A program made the translations under genes and the position numbers. A stretch of DNA of 31,207 nucleotides from assembly GCA_015680685.1 (NCBI GenBank), contig MNCI01011391.1, positions 1 to 31,207 of the forward strand, read 5' to 3'. This DNA comes from Gnetum montanum (Eukaryota > Streptophyta > Gnetopsida > Gnetales > Gnetaceae). Positions 1 to 8,169 of the stretch are shown here, in pieces. A model generated the notes under the pieces. It had not been told where the DNA came from. It did not search any database and saw nothing but the letters and a program-made list of their open reading frames with translations. Positions within the stretch are counted from its first letter, which is position 1. Each line of letters starts with the position of its first letter.

Positions 1-480
1 TTTGCTTTCTATGGCATAGCATCAAAAATAGAAATTTGCAAGGTTTAAAAGTTGCAATATTTTGGTTGAAGCCCATCTCACACCCAGGGCGTCTCTACAG
101 CAGAAGGCGTAGGCAGAGAGACAGAGGCAGCAGGTGACTACGGCGACCAGGCACGAGGATACCAACGAAGACAGTGAGGAGGTACAAAACTTGCTCATAC
201 AGCCAGCACAGGTGTGGGCCAGTGCCACCTCCTCCAAGGCGTGTGCAGCCTGCAATTTCTTTTTTTCTTGGCGTGTCCACACACTGGCCTCACACGCTGG
301 CGGTAGTGCGTCCATCGTGTGGACCTCCTACTGCTCAGCGTGTGGACATATTGCAACCGTATATTGTTTATGTAAAGCGGAACAAAGGGTTGTTATATTA
401 TACCCTTCTTGTAGTTACACATTCACTGTTTATTGGTTGTCAGCTCTCACAAAATTCAATTCTGGATGGCATCAAAGGTA
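1..480. other. Unassigned DNA upstream of the ABCC fragment
   Basis: No gene recognised. Overlapping open frames exist on both strands, but none has family-like motifs. One weak hint: on + near 418-480 a frame reads TVYWLSALTKF. This faintly resembles the 'YWL' segment that comes about 20-26 residues before the conserved LITVYS helix of ABCC transporters. It is one base out of frame with the ABCC fragment that follows, so it may be the frameshifted upstream part of the same pseudogene. Confidence 0.4.
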
Positions 481-483
481 TAG

Positions 484-760
484 AGTCCTGCTGGGAGCAC
501 AGCTATGCTGATAACTGTGTACTCGGTCTTAGGTTTTATCAGTCTGCTTTTCATGTTCATTAGAGGAATAGTTGTGTTACTATGGGGCTTGAAGCATCAA
601 AACCATTTTATTGGGCTGCTAACTTCGCTAATCAGAGCATCCATGGCATTCTATGATTCAACTCCGCTAGGCAGAGTTTTCAGTAGGATTTCTTGACATT
701 TGAACCTTCTTGATGTCGATATTCCATTTATCATGGGACTTTTCATTTCAATCTAGATCG
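484..760 (+). pseudogene. ABCC (MRP-type) transporter fragment, second membrane domain
   Basis: The open frame from the ATG at 505 to the stop at 694-696 encodes a piece of the second transmembrane domain of a full-length ABCC/MRP ABC exporter. These proteins move glutathione- or sugar-conjugated compounds across the vacuolar or plasma membrane. Visible landmarks: LITVYS at the start of a helix; a hydrophobic run FISLLFMFIRGIVVLLWGLK; and SMAFYDSTPLGRVFSRIS, the hallmark 'FFDSTPxGRIxNRxS' loop before the next helix. A TGA follows directly where the family has S (TCA to TGA is one change), and the next codon is CAT where D is expected. The same frame then continues as NLLDVDIPFIMG, also ABCC-typical, before losing frame. 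The ATG at 505 is internal to the family alignment, not a true start. About 90 codons survive of the usual ~1,500. The family is clear; the member is not. Confidence 0.82.
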
Positions 761-1282
761 ATTATCAAAGTACTCGGATATGGCACTATGGGAAGCACTA
801 AACAAGTGTCAGCTTGGAGAAGTAATTAGAAAGAGAGAAAATGGACTTGATGCCAAAGTTGGGGATGAAGGTGAGAAATGGACTTGATGCCAAGATATGA
901 AGAATAATTACCTTCTTGATGTCGATATTCCATTTATCATGGGACTTGACTTTTCATTTCAATCTAGATTGATTATCAAAGTACTCGGATATGGTACTAT
1001 GGGAAGCACTAAACAAGTGTCAACTTGGAGACGTAATCAGAAAGAGAGAAAATGGACTTGATGCCAAAGTTGGGGATGAAGGTGAGAAATGGACTTGATG
1101 CCAAGATATGAAGAATAATTACCTTCTTGATGTCGATATTCCATTTATCATGGGACTTTTCATTTCAATCTAGATCTATTATCAAAGTACTCGGATATGG
1201 CACTATGGGAAGCACTAAACAAGTGTCAACTTGGAGAGAAAGAGAGAAAATGGACTTGATGCCAAGATATGAAGAATAATTA
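705..1282 (+). repeat. Three-copy tandem array of a chimeric ABCC segment
   Basis: Three direct repeats start at 705, 911 and 1122 (unit lengths 206, 211 and 161). Each unit begins with the membrane-domain codons LLDVDIPFIMG. After about 45 bases it switches, in another frame, to a piece of the second nucleotide-binding domain: DRLSKYSDMALWEALNKCQL, then GEVIRKRENGLDAKVGDEGE. In ABCC proteins these two parts lie hundreds of residues apart and the Walker A motif falls between them. Unit 2 has a 5-base insertion after 'gggactt'. Unit 3 lacks a short stretch after 'cttggaga' and the block between two copies of 'tggacttgatgccaa', which looks like slippage between short direct repeats. The codon where the family has P (LDPLSKYSD) is CGA, TGA and CTA in units 1, 2 and 3. 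Not translatable as a whole. Confidence 0.85.
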
Positions 1283-2570
1283 CCTTGTTGGCTTTAGTGT
1301 TACGTTCATGCTCCTACAAGTTAAATCAAATTCAACAATGGAACTTCTATCTTGTTTAAGCAGTGTTGGGTTTAAACTACCTTGTTTGATGCACAAAGGC
1401 AATATATGTTGGATGTATTAATGTAGGCCTATGTTTCAAGCTAAATTACGACTATGCTTTCACGATTTCTTTGCTTTTATTAGAATCCTTCCAGTACAAT
1501 GAATCTGATCAACATTGTTGGTTTTACAAAATATGTAAATGAGATGCATTTAAGTTTCTCATGAATATCCATAACATCCCGATCTCATCAGGCGACCATA
1601 GCAAATAAGAGGTTGAAGTTTTGACTTTTGGTTGGCGTCAAAATGAGTTGGTTGTCCAAAATATGGTTGGGCAGGCCGAGAGAGAAATTTTCCTGTGAAT
1701 CTGTGATCCATTAGAAGAAGATGCCTCCAGGCCTGTATTGCACCATCACGATGGCCCCAAGTTCAGATTGCAATTTTCAATTCCTGAGGCCCTGGCGCTG
1801 TTGGGCTTGCGTGCCCAGCGCAGTAAAACATAATGAGAACCCATACGGCCAGCGTGCTAATCTTTTTTGTTTTTTTTTTGTTAAATAAAATGTGTCTAAC
1901 TGTAACATTGGCTTTTTCCTGTTTTTTACTGCTGTGAATTTGGAGTCACCTCACGGCTCCCAGATCCGGGAGCGTGTGAGGTGTCTTGGTCTGAAGCTGC
2001 GACGTGTCTGTTTTTTTTCTTTTTCTCTCTTTTTCTATAAGACACCTCATCCCCAATTAAAGAAATGTTCAAAACTCCAGCGTCTGTTTTTGTATTGTAT
2101 TTGTGTATGTTAGCATCCTTTTATTTTCTACCAATCCTACTTTTATTTCCCAGTTGATTGGAACTTTGTGAAGCTGGAAATTCCTTTCTATCCTACATAT
2201 CGTACTTTATGGTGTAGGTTATCTCTCGGTATCACGCTGCTATGCTTTGCACCAAATGCAATAGCAACCGTTTTCATCCAATGTAGCGAAGAATGCTAGG
2301 ACCAACAGTTTTTTTTCTCTGGCAGAGCCCTTCCACAGTAGCAACAGTTTTTTTTATCCTTCTGGGAGCACACTCAATGTCTCACTTAAAACTGTGAATC
2401 TTAGCATCAAATTTTGATTTAACTGATAAGAAGTTGAATAGAATGTTGTTGTTCCATGCATTCATTCACAATTAATGGTAATGAGAATCAACAATGCTAG
2501 AAACAGTAAAATGAAAGGAAAAGCTCAAAGGAAGAAATAGCTGTCTTTTTTGTTTTTTTAACAGTTTTCA
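1283..2570. other. No gene seen; intron- or UTR-like DNA
   Basis: AT-rich sequence with T-tracts (around 1862-1882 and 2011-2035) and a slightly GC-richer patch at 1640-1830. No coding frame with recognisable motifs, no tRNA or rRNA. It could be intron or 3' flank of the ABCC relic, but no splice sites can be tied to known exons. Confidence 0.5.
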
Positions 2571-3940
2571 CGTTTTTATTGAAACAGTAACATATAAGCT
2601 GATGACACTTTGTATACCTCTATTTGCAAAGAATAAAAGATAACAGTTATAAAAGAAAGGGGGGTTGGGAGGAATATTGAAATTTCAAAGCTGGTTGACA
2701 AAAATCGTATGTTCGGTCCACTTGCAAGTACGCCCACAATTACCGCAGAACGTTCGCAGTAAACCCCCGGTATAATGATCAATCATTATGCTGCGGATAA
2801 AAAAATTGAGCCGCAACAGAGGCGGAGTGTGTGCATGTTGGCCCAGGTAAGCATGATGCATGCATGTTTTGACGTTGCAGATGCAAGTAGCAGGGCTTTT
2901 GTGGAGATAGGAATATACGATGGGATAAGGCGGCATATGCTGGGTTGGATTTTGCCTGCTTTCTTTGCTCTCTGTAATATTTTATGTTTCAAGTTTCTGG
3001 GTCTGCAAAAGGTTTTTTGCACAAGGAATTCGAATCATAGCATTGGTAATGAATTCAGGGTACTGTATCATTGGATGGATGTACGGATTCATCATCACAA
3101 CCTGTCTTAGTGTTAGTTTGTCAAATCCAAATCCATATGGAAGGAATATCTTATGCTGCCTAGTGCAAAAATGCATGGCTATTCTTTTGCTGGTGAACCA
3201 ACCTGGAATGACAAGCATGAAATGCAAGGGATAGGATGAAAGATTAAAAAAAGGGAAAATGTTTGGTGTTTTTTTATTTTTTAATCTTTTGAAGTGTTGT
3301 TTTTCCTCTTAGAAATGGCTTAGAAATGGCTAGTGGGTGTGTACGTGGAGTTTGGATATGCATCACATCTCTAAAGAGTCTATCTTGGTCATGATTCAGT
3401 AGCTTTTTGCTGTTGTCATTGAATCTAGTTCTCGTTTGAGTGTGGTTTTTTCTTTTCTTTTTGGGTTGAAGCAAGAGAACATGTTCCATTCCAAGCTCAA
3501 TTAGCACTAGATTAAGACAAAGATGACGATGATGAGGAGTTGTAGCGAGGATAGTTGTTGTAATCATCACCCTAAGTCCTTTTTAATTTAATTTATTTTT
3601 ATTTTATTTATTTATTTTGAACTAATTAGGCATAAAGAAACTAGGAACTTCATGCATACATGTAATTATTATTGACAATTCTTTGACAAGAACCTCTCTC
3701 TTCATGCCAACGTATTAGCATCAATAGTGGCTCTATTGTTATTATTTTAATAGCTTTCTACAAGTGTGATGTTGCACTTTGTGATCTTCCTTCCTTTTTT
3801 ATGCAAGGCATTACTAAAGCCCATCTTGATTATTGTTGAATTGGTGGGGATTCTATGTTGCACAGGGATAGTTACACAGAATAGTCTAAACCCTGTCATG
3901 ATCATTGATCATCATAGAGCAATTTGATTTAGACATGGGG
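2571..3940. other. No gene seen; overlapping short open frames only
   Basis: Short open frames overlap on both strands at 2576-3234 and 3274-3570. They have low-complexity or cysteine/histidine-rich translations with no family motif, and the two strands are open over the same bases, so I treat them as chance. 3580-3620 is an A/T microsatellite-like tract (ATTTTATTTATTTATTTT type). Confidence 0.5.
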
Positions 3941-3949
3941 CGAAGGAGT

Positions 3950-4579
3950 TCTTGACATATCTACTTCAACATTACAGTGTGATTATGTGGTCATACTTAT
4001 CTAAGAGTATTGCAGCTATGATCGTGGATACCCTATTGCCTAGTACTCTATTGCCCAGGTCTATTAGCTACATCATGAGATTCATGGTGAATGACCTTGA
4101 CACCGAATCCAAGATCAAGCAGCATGATGGGATGTTTACCTCGAGTGTGTAAAATTTATCATAGATAATGTGGACAACACTTTAATGGTTCGTCACTAAG
4201 TTAATAGCCTATTCCAAAATCCCCCAAGGACATTCTATCTCCTAAAAGCATGAGTCTTCACATTAATTTGATACTTTATCTATTTTGCTATTCTATAATG
4301 TTTGTTTTGATCATTTTTTGTGGTTACCTAAATCTTCATAGCCATCATGTGAGTAGCGGAGGGGTAGTAAAGGATGACCAAACTTTTTACTTAGCTTGTG
4401 CAACCTTGGACATGTTTACGCAAGGCAAATTTGTGAGACTGGAAGTGCTTGAGAAACTTCGTGAGGATTTTGGCATGTACACTTCTCATCATGCTAACGT
4501 ATATTGTATGTGTGTAGCCAACCACTATGTGCATGAGTGGTGGAACCTTCCTGATCTAAGCATGCTTGCACATGTCTAG
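3950..4579 (+). pseudogene. 5' exons of a decayed multi-exon gene, unknown function
   Basis: Two coding-like blocks. 3952-4152 reads with residues such as DTLLPSTLLPRSISYIMRF and NDLDTESKIKQHDGMF, then a stop. 4342-4579 begins just after a plausible acceptor (pyrimidine/T-rich run ending 'aaatcttcatag') and reads SSGGVVKDDQTFYLACATLD, then KFVRLEVLEKLREDFGMYTS and NHYVHEWWNLPDLSMLAHV before a TAG. Composition is soluble, with charged and aromatic residues as in real coding DNA. I do not recognise a domain. I group it with the downstream exons because strand, decay level and intron style agree. No start codon or promoter can be assigned; the first exon may lie upstream or be lost. Confidence 0.4.
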
Positions 4580-4758
4580 CCTAAGGTTCCAACCTTTCTC
4601 AAGTCTAGTGGATGATGTATTTTGTTCATCTTGCTTCATTTCAACACCATTTTTATGTCATTATCTTAGGTTATTTTTCCATGTAAATGGTTAAGGGATT
4701 GTTCATGTTATTATGTCGATTTTGTGCATGAGTATATTTTTGTCATGACTATTTCTAG

Positions 4759-5230
4759 TCAAGTGAAGGAGAAAATCCAACTTAAGTGGGGCAAAGTAGA
4801 TACAATGTAGGAGGGGCTAGCAAGCAAGGCTCCTAGGAAGGTGCAACAGAGGATTGCTGATGCAAGTTTGCTTGACCTATTCATGTTTCCTAGCCCATCC
4901 ATGTCGACAACATATATGTTAAACATGATTGATTCTTTTGATGAAGGAGTTACTAATTTTGTTTCTCATATTCATGGCCTTCCTCTAATTTTGAGCATCA
5001 ATGAGTCCACGTTTAGTGATCTCTTTGGAGTACCTTCTAGTGGCATTAAGGTCTCTATTAGAGTAGAGAAAGATGTTAGTCATAGGAAGGAGATGGAGGA
5101 TTGACTAACTTCCATGGTAGTGGATCGTTGTCTCTTAGTAATTGCAAAGTTGAGGAAGCCAATAATACCTATTTCCTCTTTCATTCTAGGGTGTTTCTCA
5201 CACTATTCTCACAATAGAGGATGATAGATG
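4759..5230 (+). pseudogene. Internal exon of the decayed gene; resembles the N-terminal region of plant transposon-associated proteins
   Basis: Starts after a good acceptor ('tgactatttctag' at 4746-4758). With single nonsense codons (TAG near 4808, TGA at 5102-5104) it reads KEKIQLKWGKVDTM, then KAPRKVQQRIADASLLDLFM, then VTNFVSHIHGLPLILSINES and FSDLFGVPSSGIKVSI. The last part has the 'xxRGxxIxFsxxxIxxLxGVPxxG' look of a region common in plant transposon- and retroelement-associated ORFs (putative plant transposon protein / plant mobile type). That resemblance is from memory and weak. The frame continues past 5104 as LTSMVVDRCLLVIAKLRKPI. No catalytic motif visible. Could equally be a lineage-specific host protein. 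Confidence 0.4.
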
Positions 5231-5344
5231 TCTAGTAGGCTTGGACCATGAAAAATCCTCACTGATGGTAGTAGGTTTGATTAGGCTACTTTCCTAGTCC
5301 TTGGGTTGTGAGATGAGATCTACAAATTTCATAATAACCTTGAT

Positions 5345-5783
5345 TTGATGTGCTACATGCATTATACATTTTTTGCTACTTATCTTAGGAGGTTTGCAGA
5401 GTTCCTAGTGGTTTGTAGGGATGGAGAATGGGTAGGTCATGATCCCTCCAAATTTTTCACACCTTGGACTAAGCACATAACTCTAGTGATACATGTAAGG
5501 GATTCATCCATTAAGGATCTCGGAGAGTCATTGTCAATCACCACTAAGGATTTTAGCAGTGCATGATGCTATTCTCTTGAAAACAAGGGGGGTTGAGCCC
5601 CATAGTACATATGGTAATGCCAAGAGGATGAGGAAGGTTGAGCCTCTTAGTACACATGGTAACGCAAAGGCTAATGACACAGCCAAGGAGAAGATGAAGA
5701 GGCCCCAGGTTGAGCCTACCACTTTAATTATTACTTTACTAGCTTGTAGGAAGTTTTCTATTAGGCTGGGCAAGGTGCAATAA
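5345..5783 (+). pseudogene. Further exon of the decayed gene, with a Lys-rich repeated tail
   Basis: 5345-5566 reads YLRRFAEFLVVCRDGEWVGH, then DPSKFFTPWTKHITLVIHVR, a plausible globular stretch. From about 5559 the coding signal moves to another frame and gives a basic repeat: VEPHSTYGNAKRMRK, VEPLSTHGNAKANDTAKEK, then VEPTTL. GTTGAGCC starts each copy at 5592, 5637 and 5709. The frame change implies an indel near 5570. The lysine/arginine-rich run could be a nuclear-localisation-like tail, but that is speculation. Function unknown. Confidence 0.35.
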
Positions 5784-5939
5784 AATGTTGATGGTATGTA
5801 TTCATTTACATGCATCAGTATATTTATTATTTTGGTTTCATGTGTTTTTCGTTAGCTTCTTTGTTCTCTAGTTATAAAATTTTAATTGCCTAAGGATATG
5901 GGCTAATTTTTTGTGAACTTGGATTTCATTGGTTTCAAG

Positions 5940-6130
5940 GATGAGGCAGGAGCTAGCTACTCAAGATGCTAATGAAGAGGAATGAATGCATAAAGAAGAG
6001 GAGGATCAAAAGTGAATGGATGAGGAGGATGCATGAGAATCCAAGGAGATATTGGATGTCATGAACTCCACCCTAGGTGACTTGCCTCAAGACAATGACC
6101 TTCCCATGGAAATATCTCCCAATCTCCCTA
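5940..6130 (+). pseudogene. Acidic exon of the decayed gene, with intact splice borders
   Basis: Bordered by an acceptor ('catttggtttcaag'-like T-rich run ending AG at 5938-5939) and a perfect plant donor GTAAGT at 6131. One frame runs the whole exon, broken by three TGA codons: MRQELATQDANEEE, MHKEEEDQK, MDEEDA, then ESKEILDVMNSTLGDLPQDN and DLPMEISPNLPS. It is strongly acidic (E/D-rich). The last base (A) forms the first base of a split codon that is completed by AG at the start of the next exon, giving AAG. Phase agreement across the intron is strong evidence that this was once a spliced gene. Confidence 0.6.
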
Positions 6131-6228
6131 GTAAGTTTTACTATTTTTGTCAACTAAGTTTTGATGCATGTTTCGATGGTAGGCTATATTGATGGTTATT
6201 TTTTTTTTGGTACATGAATCTTCCCTAG

Positions 6229-6348
6229 AGGCATCCATGTCAACTTTGCACTTCAAGCCCTTGGTGGAGGTCTTGTTTAAGATAAAATTTATGCAAAGCA
6301 TGGTGGATGACTTGGTTGATTGTTTACAATAAATATTCCATGATGTTG
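6229..6348 (+). pseudogene. Small exon of the decayed gene
   Basis: Follows a T-rich intron end ('gaatcttccctag', AG at 6227-6228) and stops at a GTTAGA donor (6349). The frame joined from the previous exon reads KASMSTLHFKPLVEVLFKIK, then FMQSMVDDLVDCLQ, one TAA (from CAA or similar) and IFHDVG. The leftover G at 6348 joins TC at 6485-6486 to make a GTC codon in exactly the open frame of the next exon. A second phase-consistent intron makes chance unlikely. Confidence 0.6.
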
Positions 6349-6484
6349 GTTAGAATTGCTAGCACTACTTTCTTTGTTTTTTTTTATTTTGTATTTTGGC
6401 CTTATGTTTTATGATTGTATGGTCTTAGTGATTATCATTTTTTTTGTTTTATTACTATTTTTTTTCCTCATGCAATATCCAAAG

Positions 6485-7300
6485 TCAAATGGGATCCTAC
6501 ATGTAACATCAATCTCGATGAGCTTTCCATGCTATCACTTGAGTTAGAAAATGTTCCCTATAGAATGTATGAGGAAATCACTAAGTGTGCTATCTCTTGT
6601 GCAAGAACGTATTGGGAATTCCAATGTTGCAATAAATACTTATGGAAGAGGGTTGCAACTCTAGAGAAATAGGTGAAGGAGCTATCCCTTGAGAACAAGG
6701 GGCTCCACGATCGTAAAGAGTTTATAAAAGCTTGTGTGGCTAATAGAAACTCTTTATGCATGAAGGAGATCAAGTGGACATAGTATTGGAGTGCTATCCA
6801 AGGCAAAGTTGCTCTAGCTAAGAGCAATGTAGAGAAGGACATGTAGATGGAGTTACTAATCCTCAAGACCAAGGACTGGTGTGATTACTATGCTTAGGTT
6901 ATAGAGTGGCACAGGAAGCAAAAGGATCACAAGCTAAAGTATAAGGCAAAAAGGGATAGTTATCTAAAATCATGACATGAAGAGGCCATCGAGCAACAAA
7001 ATCTTGGATTGTTTGTACAATGTATAAATGTAGAAAATATCTTAAAAATGTTTGCAAAGTCAATTGTGGTTGGTAACTCTCAAACCCCTCATATTACCAT
7101 TGCATTAGGTGAGACTTCTATAGCTAGGCTCTTCCGAGTGGATCGATATTGATAGGAGGTAGATCCTAATGGGGGTAGAATTGGCAAATATAGACTAGGC
7201 TAACATGAGTGAGGAGTAGATCCTCCATAGATTAGAGACCAGTCTATAGGACTTTACTCGTGAGGACATTACTCTAGAATCTCCTAATGTTTGCATGAAC
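6485..7300 (+). pseudogene. Main charged, coiled-coil-like exon of the decayed gene
   Basis: One frame stays open for about 670 bases (6485-7152) apart from five isolated nonsense codons (about 6670, 6781, 6844, 6895, 6973), with no frameshift. It reads VKWDPTCNINLDELSMLSLE, then YRMYEEITKCAISCARTYWE, KELSLENKGLHDRKEF, KVALAKSNVEKDM, HRKQKDHKLKYKAKRDSYLK, then HEEAIEQQNLGLFVQCINVE and NSQTPHITIALGETSIARLF. The charged heptad-like spacing suggests a helical or coiled-coil protein. All five internal stops are TAG or TGA, as expected from CAG/TGG decay. After 7152 the frame shifts and can be followed to about 7290 (REDITLESPNVCMN). No known family recognised. Confidence 0.6.
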
Positions 7301-7413
7301 ATTATCTACATTTTCTATATTATAGTTTTTTTCTTTATATGTTTTGTTGTTTCATGATTGTATCTTCCTGATATCCTACTTACTAATTATTGGTATGAAT
7401 TTTTCATTTATAG

Positions 7414-7482
7414 GCCTTGAGCAATGGTGATGGTAGCGATGATGGTGTACATGATGATCCTCCACCTCCTCCTCTAGTGTAG
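7414..7482 (+). pseudogene. Terminal exon of the decayed gene: acidic/proline tail
   Basis: An acceptor with a T-rich run ('gaatttttcatttatag', AG at 7412-7413) precedes a 22-codon frame ending in TAG (7480-7482): ALSNGDGSDDGVHDD followed by PPPPPLV. Such an acidic-then-proline tail is a plausible protein C terminus. The donor partner of the preceding exon was not identified with certainty. Confidence 0.45.
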
Positions 7483-8165
7483 CTTCACATATTGTTGCAC
7501 ATGTTATTTTTTTGCTATTTTGGCTATAGTGACATGGTTGCTTAGTAGATTTCCCCATAGCTTTTGAGGCTATAAACTATTTTCATTATTAGTTATTGTA
7601 CTATGTAACTAGGATTATAGGATGGTTAGTTTTTTCATTACTACCACACTATGTGGCTATGGCTACCACGTTAGTTTTGATTCAAAATATTTTTGGCTTT
7701 TTTATATTTTATAAATTTTTATGGGATTTTATGTTTTCTAATTTTTTTTATTTTGCAAGTTTTACATAAACACGAAAGACAAACATAAATTGTAAAAATC
7801 AACATTAGAACATAAAATAATGTAATATGAAAAATAAGTAAACATAATGTAATAAGATGAAAAACATAAGCTAATAATGTAGATGAGTAAATGGAGCTTG
7901 AAAAAAGGCTATTGGCTAGACTATACAAGGGAATGAGTAAACATGTAATTATGTACTTGTGTCCTAATCTTCAAAAGATTAGGGAACTTATTTGATTTTT
8001 ATTATACAATCTTATATTCTCCATTCCCTTGGCTCACTACATTGAATGGGAGTGCCTCCCACATTTGATTGGTGGTGCTAGTGCTAGTAGTATTGGCTTC
8101 ACTAGTCATGTTTGGACTTTCTAGTTTTGGTTTGACCATAGGAGCTTCTTCTTGAAACTCCACTT
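7483..8165. other. No gene seen; AT-rich 3' flank
   Basis: Very AT-rich DNA between the end of the + strand gene relic and the minus-strand gypsy remnant. A minus-strand frame at 7719-7928 is hydrophobic low-complexity and antisense to A-rich DNA; I do not support it as a gene. No LTR ends recognised here. Confidence 0.45.
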
Positions 8166-8169
8166 CTCT

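Noticed and set aside
22-315. Minus-strand open frame of 97 codons with Cys-rich peptide
   Set aside because: Overlaps two + frames; no motif; low-complexity Leu/Cys content. Treated as chance.
2775-3234. Overlapping + and - frames of 80-110 codons
   Set aside because: Both strands are open over the same DNA, with no family-like residues and no splice or promoter context.
3274-3570. Minus-strand 98-codon frame with a KKKRKN run
   Set aside because: Antisense of simple AT/T-rich sequence; His/Thr/Lys runs reflect base composition.
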